From positions 1 through 64,000 of the forward strand of contig PNAJ01000156.1 of NCBI GenBank assembly GCA_003170295.1: 64,000 nt of DNA. The letters are read 5' to 3'. The DNA comes from Bryobacterales bacterium (GTDB lineage Bacteria; Acidobacteriota; Terriglobia; Bryobacterales; Bryobacteraceae). The notes under the pieces were generated by a model. It saw nothing but the letters and a program-made list of their open reading frames with translations. It did no database searches and was not told the DNA's origin. Below are positions 7,546 through 15,128 of this stretch, one piece after another. A program made the translations under genes and the position numbers. The stretch's first letter is position 1. The number at the start of each line of letters is the position of its first letter.

Positions 7546-7779
7546 CTAGCGCTCTTCGATATGCTTCAATCGCGCATCGATAACTTCCTCGACCCGCCGC
7601 AGCTCGGCTCGCCAAGTGTCGCGCATGTCGTCAAAGCGGTTATCGATATGGGAGCGCATCTCAGAAATGCGAGTATTCGTATCCCCCAAACGGGAATTAT
7701 TGATCAGAATCCCCACGAGCACCGCAATTACCGACAGCACCGACGGCAGCGCGATTATTAGGATTTGAATATCCGTCAT
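7546..7779 (-). CDS. Small membrane-anchored coiled-coil protein
   Basis: 77 residues from the ATG at 7779, which has a strong GGAAGAG ribosome site. The longer frame to 7845 would overlap the upstream gene. One N-terminal membrane helix (IQILIIALPSVLSVIAVLVG) is followed by a charged helix of ~50 residues with heptad-like spacing (RISEMRSHIDNRFDDMRD). This layout, a single anchor plus coiled coil, is frequent among acidobacterial small proteins. Specific function unknown. It follows the hydrolase gene at 7824 by about 45 bases in the same direction and may share its transcript. Confidence 0.65.
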   Translation of the reverse strand: MTDIQILIIALPSVLSVIAVLVGILINNSRLGDTNTRISEMRSHIDNRFDDMRDTWRAELRRVEEVIDARLKHIEER

Positions 7780-7823
7780 CTCTCTTCCATCAGTATAGTC
7801 CGAGAACCGGGATTTCCTCTCAC

Positions 7824-9713
7824 CTACTTCATGAGCGAATCCCACCGCGCCCCCGCCTTCTCCCCGACCTTCTCGACATCCTCTTTCAGCAGGAAACCGG
7901 CGCCTGTAAGCGCCACGGCAGCTTCCTTCACCTTGCGCAGATACTCTTCCTTATCCTTATAACGCTCCTCAATCGACAATCGCGGATCGCCCGAAGCCTC
8001 GCGCTCCGCCTTCGTCCGCGCAAACGGAATGAACGACCCCACCATGTTGTAAATTACCTCCGGCGCGCCAATTTTCGGATCCCGCAAATTCCAGCCGGTG
8101 TAAGTCGCGAGCGGAACCATCTGCTCCGGCAGCCGAATCCCCGCCGTCTCATTCCCATCCGAATTCACTTGCGGCACCAGCACCGGAAACGCCGCGCCGA
8201 CCTTTGGCGGATCGACCGTCACCAGCCCCTTCGACCGAAACTCCGGCCCGAAATCGAGACGCCACGCGAGATAAGGCCCCTTCGGCAGCGCGATCCCAGG
8301 CACCTTGGGAAAATTCAACGCTCCAGGAGCCACCAGCTCATCTTTTCCCACCCGAGGAATCTTCGAATCCGGTGGCGCGGTCCCTTTTGTCACCCACGCG
8401 TTCAGATCGATCAGCAGTGCCCGCATCGCAAAACGATAATCTGTCGGATTCGCGCGATTCTGCGTTACCGTCTTCGTCGGCTGCGCGTTCGCCCCATGCT
8501 GCGCCCCAGCGATAAAGTACACCCGAGTCTCCGGCGCAGGCGGCAAGTCTTTCTTCCCGTCGACGCTAGTGTGAATCAGAGATGCCGCGCGGCCCCAATA
8601 CTCGTAAGCGCCATTGGAATAGAAAATCTTCGGCACCACGCCATCTTTCCGCGCCCGCGCGAGAATCGAATCGGTGATCCCGCCGTCGCTCTCCGGCTCG
8701 TCTGTAAAAGGAAAAATGTCCGACGGATAAAAGAGATTCAGCAGCGGATGCCCGTCGCGCGAAGGCTGCGCAAAGCGGTGATCGAAACTTCCCCGCCCCG
8801 CTCCGGCCACATGCGCCCACACCCCATCGAACACGCGCTTGCCGCGCTCATCGGCATTGAATCCGTAATAAAGGAAGGTGCGCAAAAACCGCCCGCTCTG
8901 CGAGACCCCGAATCCAATCGCCCTCTCCACCTCGCCCTGCTGCTTGATATACGAAACATAGTCGCGTACCGCCGCCGGACCGAGCCCGACCACCGCCGGA
9001 TCTTTCCCCGTATAGACCACTTCGTAAATCCGGCCCGGCTCGAATCCCGCCGCATATTCGACATGCGTCATATCGCTGGAAAACTTCCACTGATCCCGAG
9101 CGACCGCAGTCCGCTTCCCGTTCACTCCATCGCGCACCGTCATCGTCGCCGAATCAGGATCCGCCACCGCGTAAGGAACCTGCGCGCGGTCGCCCAGCGA
9201 TGCCGAAGTCGCCAGCTTGTCTACCATAATTTCGGATCGAACCACGCCCGTGATCCCTTTAATCACCGGCGCGTAAAGCTTCAGCAGCCCCTCGCGATTC
9301 GGAATATCGAACTCCCAGCCGATCCAGACCATCGTAAATCCCTGTTCGAACAGCAGCGGATCGCCGAAGTCCGTCGCACTCCGTGTCAGCGGCATGTCGA
9401 ACATGTTGAGCATCCCCTTGCCGCCGCGATTAGAAATCTCGACAAGCGCCGTCCCATTCCCCTTAGCCTTCGGCCGCAGCACTTCGAGGTCGGCCGAAAA
9501 TTCCACCAGCCCCTGGTCGTTGCGCGGAGCCAGCCGAATGTCAGTGATAATCTGATTCGCCGCGAGCTTCGGATCGACCGCAAAGTAAACCTTTCCCGTG
9601 ACGCGTTCATAGTTCGCGACCGGCAGATCCGCTCGACTAGCGACCTCGACGCGAGTAACGCCAGCCGTCCCCAGAGCGAGAGAAACAAGAAAAAGAGCAG
9701 CCTTACGAAGCAT
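7824..9713 (-). CDS. Secreted alpha/beta hydrolase (Abhydrolase_10-like)
   Basis: 629 residues with a signal peptide (LRKAALFLVSLALGTAG). An N-terminal beta-rich region is followed by an alpha/beta hydrolase fold. The nucleophile elbow is GFGVSQSGRFLRTFLYYG (residues ~280-297), with Ser in the G-x-S-x-S context. A GAQHGANAQP segment near residue 410 could supply the catalytic His. This architecture matches the large 'alpha/beta hydrolase domain' proteins common in Acidobacteriota and Proteobacteria, which are esterase- or amidase-like with unknown substrates. The ATG at 9713 lacks a ribosome site; TAATAT stands exactly six bases upstream, which suggests a leaderless mRNA. Confidence 0.82.
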   Translation of the reverse strand: MLRKAALFLVSLALGTAGVTRVEVASRADLPVANYERVTGKVYFAVDPKLAANQIITDIRLAPRNDQGLVEFSADLEVLRPKAKGNGTALVEISNRGGKGMLNMFDMPLTRSATDFGDPLLFEQGFTMVWIGWEFDIPNREGLLKLYAPVIKGITGVVRSEIMVDKLATSASLGDRAQVPYAVADPDSATMTVRDGVNGKRTAVARDQWKFSSDMTHVEYAAGFEPGRIYEVVYTGKDPAVVGLGPAAVRDYVSYIKQQGEVERAIGFGVSQSGRFLRTFLYYGFNADERGKRVFDGVWAHVAGAGRGSFDHRFAQPSRDGHPLLNLFYPSDIFPFTDEPESDGGITDSILARARKDGVVPKIFYSNGAYEYWGRAASLIHTSVDGKKDLPPAPETRVYFIAGAQHGANAQPTKTVTQNRANPTDYRFAMRALLIDLNAWVTKGTAPPDSKIPRVGKDELVAPGALNFPKVPGIALPKGPYLAWRLDFGPEFRSKGLVTVDPPKVGAAFPVLVPQVNSDGNETAGIRLPEQMVPLATYTGWNLRDPKIGAPEVIYNMVGSFIPFARTKAEREASGDPRLSIEERYKDKEEYLRKVKEAAVALTGAGFLLKEDVEKVGEKAGARWDSLMK

Positions 9714-9756
9714 CCCTACATATTAGTGCCTGTGTGGTGCAGGATGTTCCCCCTCC

Positions 9757-9803
9757 GGGTGGGGCGGACCCCCTGGTCCGCGGCCGATCCCCGGATCGGC
9801 CCG
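9757..9803 (-). repeat. GC-rich interspersed palindrome, family 1, copy 1
   Basis: The sequence beginning GTGGGGCGGACCCCCTGGTC (from 9759) is the reverse complement of the element at 22815-22858 and of the right half of 44718-44822. It is made of two adjacent palindromic units, one around GGACCCCCTGGTCC and one around GGCCGATCCCCGGATCGGCC. It lies just upstream of the hydrolase gene. No coding role. Confidence 0.75.
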
Positions 9804-9976
9804 TCCGTGTCGTGGCAGGCCTGGTTTTATTGGTCAACAACGCGATCGGAGATTGCGCGCGGACCAGGGGACAGCCCCACTTGGTTTCCGGAGGTCCCTT
9901 AATAAGAGTGTTTCAGCAGCCTCTGGCATCCTGCGGCCAGCTGGTAACCGGCCTTCTTTGAGCACCGCCCGGACGC

Positions 9977-10150
9977 CTAACGCGGCGGCGCCATAACGAC
10001 ACCGGCGTCGAGTCGCACCGTGAGTTGTTTACCGAAAGGGATCTGGTAGGTCCAGGTTTCACGGCGCGTTTCAAGTCCCTGGATCGAAGACACCAACAAA
10101 GGTGGTCCAAGCAGGCCACGCGCTTCATCCCCGCTTTCACCGCATGCAGC
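9977..10150 (-). pseudogene. C-terminal remnant of an unidentified gene
   Basis: An open stretch of ~58 codons on the minus strand ends in TAG at 9979-9977 and has no start codon after the upstream in-frame TAA (10153-10151). The translation looks protein-like, not random: GPPLLVSSIQGLETRRETW is followed by TYQIPFGKQLTVRLDAG, with alternating polar and hydrophobic residues like a beta-sheet protein. I take it as the surviving end of a decayed gene. The parent family is not recognised. A short real protein using a CTG or TTG start cannot be excluded. Confidence 0.4.
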
Positions 10151-10203
10151 TTATCCTCCGCCACCGTGCGAGGCGGCATTCCTGCGGTAAGGCGGCGATC
10201 TCG

Positions 10204-10230
10204 CTACGAGCCGTGACCGCAGGGAGCGGT
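10204..10230 (-). repeat. Interspersed repeat, family 2, copy 1
   Basis: CTACGAGCCGTGACCGCAGG and the following AGCGG match, in reverse orientation, the copies at 16298-16331 and 26095-26130, and in direct orientation the copy at 36680-36706. The core is GAGCCGTGACC(A/G)CAGGGAGCGG. Confidence 0.7.
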
Positions 10231-10350
10231 TTGCCCGACGAAGGATAAAAGCCGCCAAATGCGAGAATATTTCCCCTTAACTCGCACATTATATCCGGGA
10301 TTGCTTCTCCTTAAATCAAAACCAGGAGCATCCCAGGAAAGGCAATCTGG

Positions 10351-11550
10351 ATGCCAGAAGTTTTGAAGCAAGACCATTCCCAGCCGCCTGAGCAGGGCAC
10401 TGCGAAGGACGCGAAGACCACTCGCGACGACGTCCTGGTTACCGATGAGATCCGTCTCCGCGCTTACCTGGAGGCCGCGCTGGGAGGAATCCTGGCCGTC
10501 AACGGCAAAGGTTGCGTCGTGTTCATGAATGGGCATACCGAGCAAATGTTCGGCTATACGCGCAATGAGATCCTCGGGCAGGATCTGATGGTCTTGGTGC
10601 CGGAGCGCTTTCACGGAGACTACACTTCTGCTTTACACGCTTATTTCGCCGCTCCCACTGTGCGGCTCCTCGGCATGGAGATGAACCTGGCCGCGCGCCG
10701 CAAGAACGGCGAGGAGTTCCCAGTGGAGATCGGCCTCAGCTTCGTCGAGGGCCACGAAGGACCGATCGCGCTCGGGTTTATAACGGATGTTACAGAGCGC
10801 AAGCGCGTCAGCGAAGAACTTACCCGCCTGAACGGCGAGTTGGTCCGCTCCAACACCGAGCTGGAACACTTCGCAAACCTGGTCTCGCATGACCTCCAGG
10901 AGCCGCTGCGGGTCATGACCAGCTACCTCGCGCTGCTCGACAGTCGTTACCACAGTAAATTGACTACCGAAGCCGGGGAGTTCCTCGGCTATGTGGTGGA
11001 TGGCGCCTCACGAATGAAGGCTCAAATTGAAGATTTGCTGAATTTCTCACGAATCGGAATGACTGCTCCTGCATTTCATCGCGTCAATAGCGGACAAATG
11101 CTTCAGACGGCGATGGATAACCTGGAAGCGGCCATCCGCGAACGCTCCGCGGAGGTTACATGGGACCCGCTGCCTGAGATCTTCGTTGACCCCGGCCTGC
11201 TCGCGCAGGTGTTCCAGAATCTGATCTCCAATGGAGTCAAGTTCCACAAGGATGGCATTCCTCGCGTGCATGTCTCCGCCACCCAGCAAGGTTCCGATTG
11301 GGTTTTTTCGGTGATCGATAACGGTATCGGCATCGAAGCACACCAGTCCGAGCGTGTATTTCAGGTGTTTGAGCGCTTGAACGCCGCAAGCGAGTATCCC
11401 GGCACCGGCGTCGGCCTGACGATCTCCCGAAAAATTGTGCAACGCCACAAAGGACGCATCTGGTTCGAATCGAAACCCGGCGAAGGCACCACGTTTTTCT
11501 TCTCCATCCCTCAGGCACTGACAGGTGTGGCCGAGAGTGCCGCTGCTTAG
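10351..11550 (+). CDS. PAS domain sensor histidine kinase (soluble)
   Basis: 399 residues, no membrane segment, so a cytoplasmic sensor. A PAS domain covers residues ~33-155 (FMNGHTEQMFGYTRNEILGQ). The dimerisation and phosphoacceptor region follows, with His180 in LVSHDLQEPLR. The HATPase domain shows the N box (NLISNGVKFH), the G1 box (DNGIGI) and the GTGVGL box. The VSHDLQEPLR form is typical of phytochrome-type kinases. No response regulator gene is adjacent, so it is an orphan kinase here. AGGAAAGG before the ATG at 10351 supports the start. Confidence 0.93.
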   Translation: MPEVLKQDHSQPPEQGTAKDAKTTRDDVLVTDEIRLRAYLEAALGGILAVNGKGCVVFMNGHTEQMFGYTRNEILGQDLMVLVPERFHGDYTSALHAYFAAPTVRLLGMEMNLAARRKNGEEFPVEIGLSFVEGHEGPIALGFITDVTERKRVSEELTRLNGELVRSNTELEHFANLVSHDLQEPLRVMTSYLALLDSRYHSKLTTEAGEFLGYVVDGASRMKAQIEDLLNFSRIGMTAPAFHRVNSGQMLQTAMDNLEAAIRERSAEVTWDPLPEIFVDPGLLAQVFQNLISNGVKFHKDGIPRVHVSATQQGSDWVFSVIDNGIGIEAHQSERVFQVFERLNAASEYPGTGVGLTISRKIVQRHKGRIWFESKPGEGTTFFFSIPQALTGVAESAAA

Positions 11551-11566
11551 TGTATGTGGGGCGGCT

Positions 11567-11773
11567 TCATTCTAGGCTGGCCACGCACTTCTCCAACTCG
11601 CGAATCCGCCCGCACCACCGTTCGCGAAGCAGCACCACCGGCGATGTGGGCTTGTCGAGCAGCGCTTGCAAACGCTCCACCGCCAGTTCTTGCACACTTT
11701 TTTGTTGCGCCGCGGCAATCCCTTCCAACCCACGAGCAAGATTATCTGGAATTTGGATCGTCACTGCCGGCAT
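11567..11773 (-). CDS. Ribbon-helix-helix-like small DNA-binding protein
   Basis: 68 residues from the ATG at 11773. The N-terminus (AVTIQIPDNLARGLEGIAAAQQ) has the strand-helix-helix pattern of CopG/RHH antitoxins: a beta strand, then QKSVQELAVERLQALL. The longer frame up to 11890 adds a dubious extension. The C-terminus RERWCGRIRELEKCVASLE is helical. No toxin gene is adjacent. It may act as a free-standing regulator or orphan antitoxin. Confidence 0.6.
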   Translation of the reverse strand: MPAVTIQIPDNLARGLEGIAAAQQKSVQELAVERLQALLDKPTSPVVLLRERWCGRIRELEKCVASLE

Positions 11774-11903
11774 GATCTCGATATCCCACCGCCAGAGCAG
11801 GATTCTCATGCCACGGGCAGATTCGCCCGCGCCCGCGCACCGAAGCCTGCGAATTACGGCTAACGAGAGACAAATTATCAAAAGGCGCATGATACCCCCT
11901 TAC

Positions 11904-12236
11904 TCACTCTTCATCCGGATCAGCGAGGAAATCGCCCAGCCGGTCCAGCCGGTGTTCCCACATCGAGCGCCGATCGGCAATCCATTTATCCACCACGGAA
12001 AGCCCGCCGGGCTCAATCCGGCAAGTCCGTACCCGCCCGACCTTTTCTGTTTGCACCAACCCGCTTTCCTCCAAGACTTGCAAGTGTTGAACCACCGCGG
12101 CGAGCGTGATATCGAGCGGCTCCGCCAGCCGCGAGACCGAGATAGGTCCCTGGCTGAGCTTCTCCATAATCGCCCTGCGGCTGGGATCGCCGAGCGCGTG
12201 GAGGACACGGTCGATACTGGGCTTCTTCCGAGGCAT
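11904..12236 (-). CDS. ArsR family winged-helix repressor
   Basis: 110 residues of the ArsR/SmtB fold. The HTH reads SVSRLAEPLDITLAAVVQHL, and the N-terminal helix is VLHALGDPSRRAIMEKL. The metal-binding ELCVCDL motif is missing, so it belongs to the metal-independent subgroup often paired with SRPBCC (AHSA1) proteins. It starts 12 bases after the SRPBCC gene and is probably autoregulated from the operator at 12735-12782. Confidence 0.92.
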   Translation of the reverse strand: MPRKKPSIDRVLHALGDPSRRAIMEKLSQGPISVSRLAEPLDITLAAVVQHLQVLEESGLVQTEKVGRVRTCRIEPGGLSVVDKWIADRRSMWEHRLDRLGDFLADPDEE

Positions 12237-12248
12237 CTTGTGCTGCGG

Positions 12249-12722
12249 CTAGCGTGCGAGCTCCTCCGTCAATTGCCCGAGCAGCTTGCGCCATCCTTCT
12301 TCACGCATTTCCGGAGTGTCGGAGCCCTCGAAGAACGCTCCCTGATGTGTGAAAATAAGGTCGGTCCCCGTCTCCGACGGCAGGAACTCAAACGTGACCA
12401 GGGACGCCGAGATGCACCTCTCGCCGAGGGTCATCGTATGGGCGACCACAATGCGGCGGTCGGGCACGATGTCCTGATAGCTGCCGGTGTTGATACACAC
12501 CACTCCCCCGACCACCGGCGTACCTTCCTTGATGCGAAATCGGGCACGTTCCTGGCCTCCCACTCGAAAGTCCATCTCAAAGTGCTCCACTTCGTGGTGG
12601 TCGCTTTCCACAAACCAGCGGCGTTTCTTGGCTGGGTCGGCGAAAGCGGCGAATACGCGCTCCGGCTTGGCGGGATAATTGCGCTCGATCACGAAGGTGC
12701 TGTGAATTACGGATTGTGTCAT
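12249..12722 (-). CDS. SRPBCC (AHSA1-like) ligand-binding protein
   Basis: 157 residues with the START-like helix-grip fold of AHSA1 proteins. Seen are the opening HSTFVIERNYPAKPERVFAA, the conserved RRWFVE and the C-terminal helix MREEGWRKLLGQLTEEL. The family binds hydrophobic ligands; substrates are unknown. It is the first gene of a two-gene operon with an ArsR repressor, an arrangement seen in many soil bacteria. Presumably the repressor controls this gene through the inverted repeat just upstream. Confidence 0.9.
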   Translation of the reverse strand: MTQSVIHSTFVIERNYPAKPERVFAAFADPAKKRRWFVESDHHEVEHFEMDFRVGGQERARFRIKEGTPVVGGVVCINTGSYQDIVPDRRIVVAHTMTLGERCISASLVTFEFLPSETGTDLIFTHQGAFFEGSDTPEMREEGWRKLLGQLTEELAR

Positions 12723-12734
12723 AGTTAAGCATCC

Positions 12735-12782
12735 ACTTAAGTATCCACGAGCCCGGGATAATTGTCAAGTGGATACTTAAGT
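12735..12782 (-). promoter_or_regulatory. Probable ArsR operator: paired inverted repeat
   Basis: ACTTAAGTATCCAC (12735-12748) and GTGGATACTTAAGT (12769-12782) are perfect 14-base inverted copies, 20 bases apart. Each contains the self-complementary ACTTAAGT. They lie in the 65-base gap between the end of tsaD and the start of the SRPBCC gene, where the promoter of the SRPBCC-arsR operon must be. ArsR proteins bind such palindromes as dimers; two sites suggest cooperative binding. Confidence 0.75.
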
Positions 12783-12787
12783 AGTTT

Positions 12788-13894
12788 TTAAAGCGCGAGA
12801 TTCGCTTGCGGCAGGAGATCGAAAGCGGCGAACTCTTTGCGCTCGAGCTTGGGAAACGCCGCCGCGGCGATCATCGCGGCATTATCGGTGGCGAGACCGG
12901 AGCTCGGAAAATACACCGGATACGGCAGTCTGCGTTTCTTGGCCGCAGCCTGTAAACCCGCGTTACACGCGACGCCTCCGGAAATGATCACGCTCCGCGC
13001 GTCGATCTCATCCGCCGACCGTTCCGCGTGCCCCAACAATTCATCTATCACCGTCCGCTGAAAAGACGCCACCACATCAAGCGTCGCCTTCGGCGTCACC
13101 GCGAGCCATTCCTGAATCGTCGAAGGATTACTTGCACGCCGCGCCGCGATCTCTTCGGTCATGTCGTGCGCTTCCACCCATCGCAGCACCGCCGTTTTAA
13201 TTCCGCTGAAGCTGAAATCGAGCGTGTTGCCCTTCATCTTCGCGAGCGAAAATTTCACAGCGTCAGGATTCCCATAAGGAGCGAGCTTATCGATCATGGG
13301 ACCGCCCGGATATCCGAATCCCAGCAGCTTGCCGACCTTATCGAAAGCCTCGCCCGCCGCATCATCACGCGTTTTTCCGAGCAGCCGGTAGCGATGATCT
13401 TCGTTCACCTCATAAAGATGGGTGTGCCCTCCGCTGACCACCAGCGCGAGCGCGGGCAGCTCCACCGCATTCTGGCTCGCGACCGCATAGATATGTCCTT
13501 CTATGTGATTTACCGCAATAAGAGGAATGTTTCGCGCCATCGCCACGGCTTTCGCATAGGTGATGCCCACTAGTAGCGATCCCACCAGGCCCGGCCCCTC
13601 TGTCACCGCGATCGCATCAAGATCATCGAGTGTTTTCGACGACTGCTCCAACGCCAACCGCACAGCGTGCACGATTGCGCGAAGATGTTCTCGCGACGCG
13701 AGTTCCGGGACGACTCCACCGTATTTTGCATGCGTCGCCATTTGCGACGCCACCACGCTTGAAAGGATTTTCGTCGAGTCCTCCACAACTGCCGCCGCGG
13801 TTTCGTCGCACGAAGATTCGATGCCGAGGATTAGTCTAGAGGAGTGCGTGTTGATGACTTCGATTATAATCTGCCCGAAGAACTGATTGCGCAA
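12788..13894 (-). CDS. tsaD: tRNA N6-adenosine threonylcarbamoyltransferase
   Basis: TsaD transfers the threonylcarbamoyl group to A37 of ANN-decoding tRNAs, working with TsaB, TsaE and TsaC. The ASKHA fold is clear: LILGIESSCDETAAAVVED at the N-terminus, the metal-binding HIEGH motif, SGGHTHLY and the C-terminal SSGLATDNAAMIAAA. The only in-frame start codon is TTG at 13894, which adds ~18 unusual residues before the conserved LILGIE and overlaps queA by 51 bases on the other strand. No ATG, GTG or TTG lies nearer the conserved N-terminus, so the true start is uncertain. tsaB, tsaE and tsaC are not in the window. Confidence 0.95.
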   Translation of the reverse strand: MRNQFFGQIIIEVINTHSSRLILGIESSCDETAAAVVEDSTKILSSVVASQMATHAKYGGVVPELASREHLRAIVHAVRLALEQSSKTLDDLDAIAVTEGPGLVGSLLVGITYAKAVAMARNIPLIAVNHIEGHIYAVASQNAVELPALALVVSGGHTHLYEVNEDHRYRLLGKTRDDAAGEAFDKVGKLLGFGYPGGPMIDKLAPYGNPDAVKFSLAKMKGNTLDFSFSGIKTAVLRWVEAHDMTEEIAARRASNPSTIQEWLAVTPKATLDVVASFQRTVIDELLGHAERSADEIDARSVIISGGVACNAGLQAAAKKRRLPYPVYFPSSGLATDNAAMIAAAAFPKLERKEFAAFDLLPQANLAL

Positions 13895-14824
13895 GAACCA
13901 CTAGCCGAACGCGACGCCTCTCGAATGCTGGTGGTCGATCGTGCACGCGGAACGTTTGAAGATCGAATGTTTCGCGATTTTCCTTCCTATATAGATGAAG
14001 GCGATTGTCTTGTATTAAATGACTCGCGCGTGTTCCCTTCCCGGCTCTATGGCCGGCGCGAACATGGCACCGGTCGCGTCGAGATATTCCTCACGCGGCA
14101 AATTACTGCAAATACTTGGGAAGCACTCGTTCGTCCTGGGAAAAAAATGCGCACCGGCGAACGGGTCATCATTTCGGAAGACCTCACCACCGAGATTCTC
14201 GGGCGCGGCGAATTCGGTGAGCGCATTGTGCTCCTTCATCCGCGCGGGGATTTGTTTGAAGTGCTTGAAAGAGTTGGCCATGTGCCTCTGCCTCCGTACA
14301 TTCGGCGGCCCGATACGGTTGCCGACAAGACACGCTATCAGACTGTATTTGCGCAGGAAAGAGGCTCGGTGGCTGCGCCTACGGCGGGGTTGCATTTTAC
14401 GCCGGAAATTCTCGCGAGATGCAACGCGGAGATTGCTCGCGTTACGCTGCATATCGGGCTCGGGACGTTTCAGCCTCTGCATGGCGATGTCGTTGAAAAT
14501 ATTGTGCTTCATGAGGAATCGTTCGTCGTCCAACCGGAGGCCGTGCGCGCGATGGATCGGGCGAAGCGGGTAGTTGCCGTGGGCACGACCAGCGTGCGCG
14601 CGATCGAAAGCGATCCGGGCACTTCCACCCGGCTGTTTCTGTATCCGGGAGCGAAGTTTCGACGCACTGGTGCGATGCTCACCAATTTCCATTTGCCGAA
14701 ATCGAGCCTGCTCATCTTAGTTTGCGCCTTTGCTGGCACGGAGTTGGCGCTTTCAGCCTACCGGCACGCCGTCGAAGAAAAATATCGTTTTTTCTCTTAC
14801 GGAGATTGCATGCTTATAGTATGA
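13844..14824 (+). CDS. queA: S-adenosylmethionine:tRNA ribosyltransferase-isomerase
   Basis: 326 residues, near the usual ~340. QueA makes epoxyqueuosine in tRNA from preQ1 by moving the ribosyl part of SAM. Conserved stretches include DFDYNLPEELIAQEP, LVLNDSRVFPSRL, VAAPTAGLHFT and TNFHLPKSSLL. The GTG start at 13844 has its purine stretch too close to serve as a normal ribosome site, but TAGTCT stands exactly six bases upstream, fitting a leaderless mRNA. The 5' end overlaps the divergent tsaD frame. No other queuosine genes are in the window. Confidence 0.96.
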   Translation: MRVDDFDYNLPEELIAQEPLAERDASRMLVVDRARGTFEDRMFRDFPSYIDEGDCLVLNDSRVFPSRLYGRREHGTGRVEIFLTRQITANTWEALVRPGKKMRTGERVIISEDLTTEILGRGEFGERIVLLHPRGDLFEVLERVGHVPLPPYIRRPDTVADKTRYQTVFAQERGSVAAPTAGLHFTPEILARCNAEIARVTLHIGLGTFQPLHGDVVENIVLHEESFVVQPEAVRAMDRAKRVVAVGTTSVRAIESDPGTSTRLFLYPGAKFRRTGAMLTNFHLPKSSLLILVCAFAGTELALSAYRHAVEEKYRFFSYGDCMLIV

Positions 14825-14831
14825 TTACTAC

Positions 14832-15128
14832 GTGACACGTAATAACGACCCCGCTCTGCTGGTCCTCGCCAGCCTCGCCGATGGCGATAAACACGGCTAC
14901 GCCATGATGGAGGATATTGAGCGGTTTTCGGGCGCAAAGCTGGGGCCCGGAACGCTCTATGGCGCAATTACCCGGTTGGAGGAAAACGGCTGGATTGCGC
15001 CGGTTCCGCCAGAGGACCGGAGGCAGCCATATACGCTGACCGCTCTCGGTCGAAAATCGCTCGAAAGCGAGCTTGCGGCGATCCTTAACGTCGCTAAAAC
15101 GGCCTTAAAGAGACTGAAACACGCATGA
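14832..15128 (+). CDS. PadR family transcriptional regulator
   Basis: 98 residues of the short PadR type. The winged helix shows DKHGYAMMEDIERFSGAKLG and the invariant GTLYGAITRLEENGWI. The start is GTG at 14832, with TATGAT exactly six bases upstream and no ribosome site. The stop overlaps the ATG of the following membrane gene by four bases (ATGA), so the two are translationally coupled. In Acidobacteriota PadR genes are often paired with membrane proteins in this way. A near-palindrome around the start (TACGTGACACGTA) could be its own operator. Confidence 0.93.
   Translation: MTRNNDPALLVLASLADGDKHGYAMMEDIERFSGAKLGPGTLYGAITRLEENGWIAPVPPEDRRQPYTLTALGRKSLESELAAILNVAKTALKRLKHA

Larger units (their letters stand above)
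9804..10350. other. Gene-poor gap between hydrolase and histidine kinase
   Basis: About 550 bases without an intact gene. It holds repeat copies at both ends (9757-9803 and 10204-10230) and a probable gene remnant at 9977-10150 on the minus strand. The last ~120 bases are AT-richer and probably carry the promoter of the kinase gene at 10351, whose ATG is preceded by AGGAAAGG. I see no RNA gene or convincing promoter motif. Confidence 0.5.

Noticed and set aside
8169..9902. 577-codon plus-strand frame opposite the alpha/beta hydrolase
   Set aside because: Arg-, Pro- and His-rich shadow of a GC-rich gene; the minus frame has a signal peptide and nucleophile motif.
9913..10179. 88-codon minus-strand frame in the gap
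   Set aside because: Another frame of the same stretch (9977-10150) reads far more like protein; this one is Cys- and Arg-rich without pattern.
11550..12728. 392-codon plus-strand frame across the ArsR/SRPBCC genes
   Set aside because: Antisense shadow; both minus-strand genes are recognised families.
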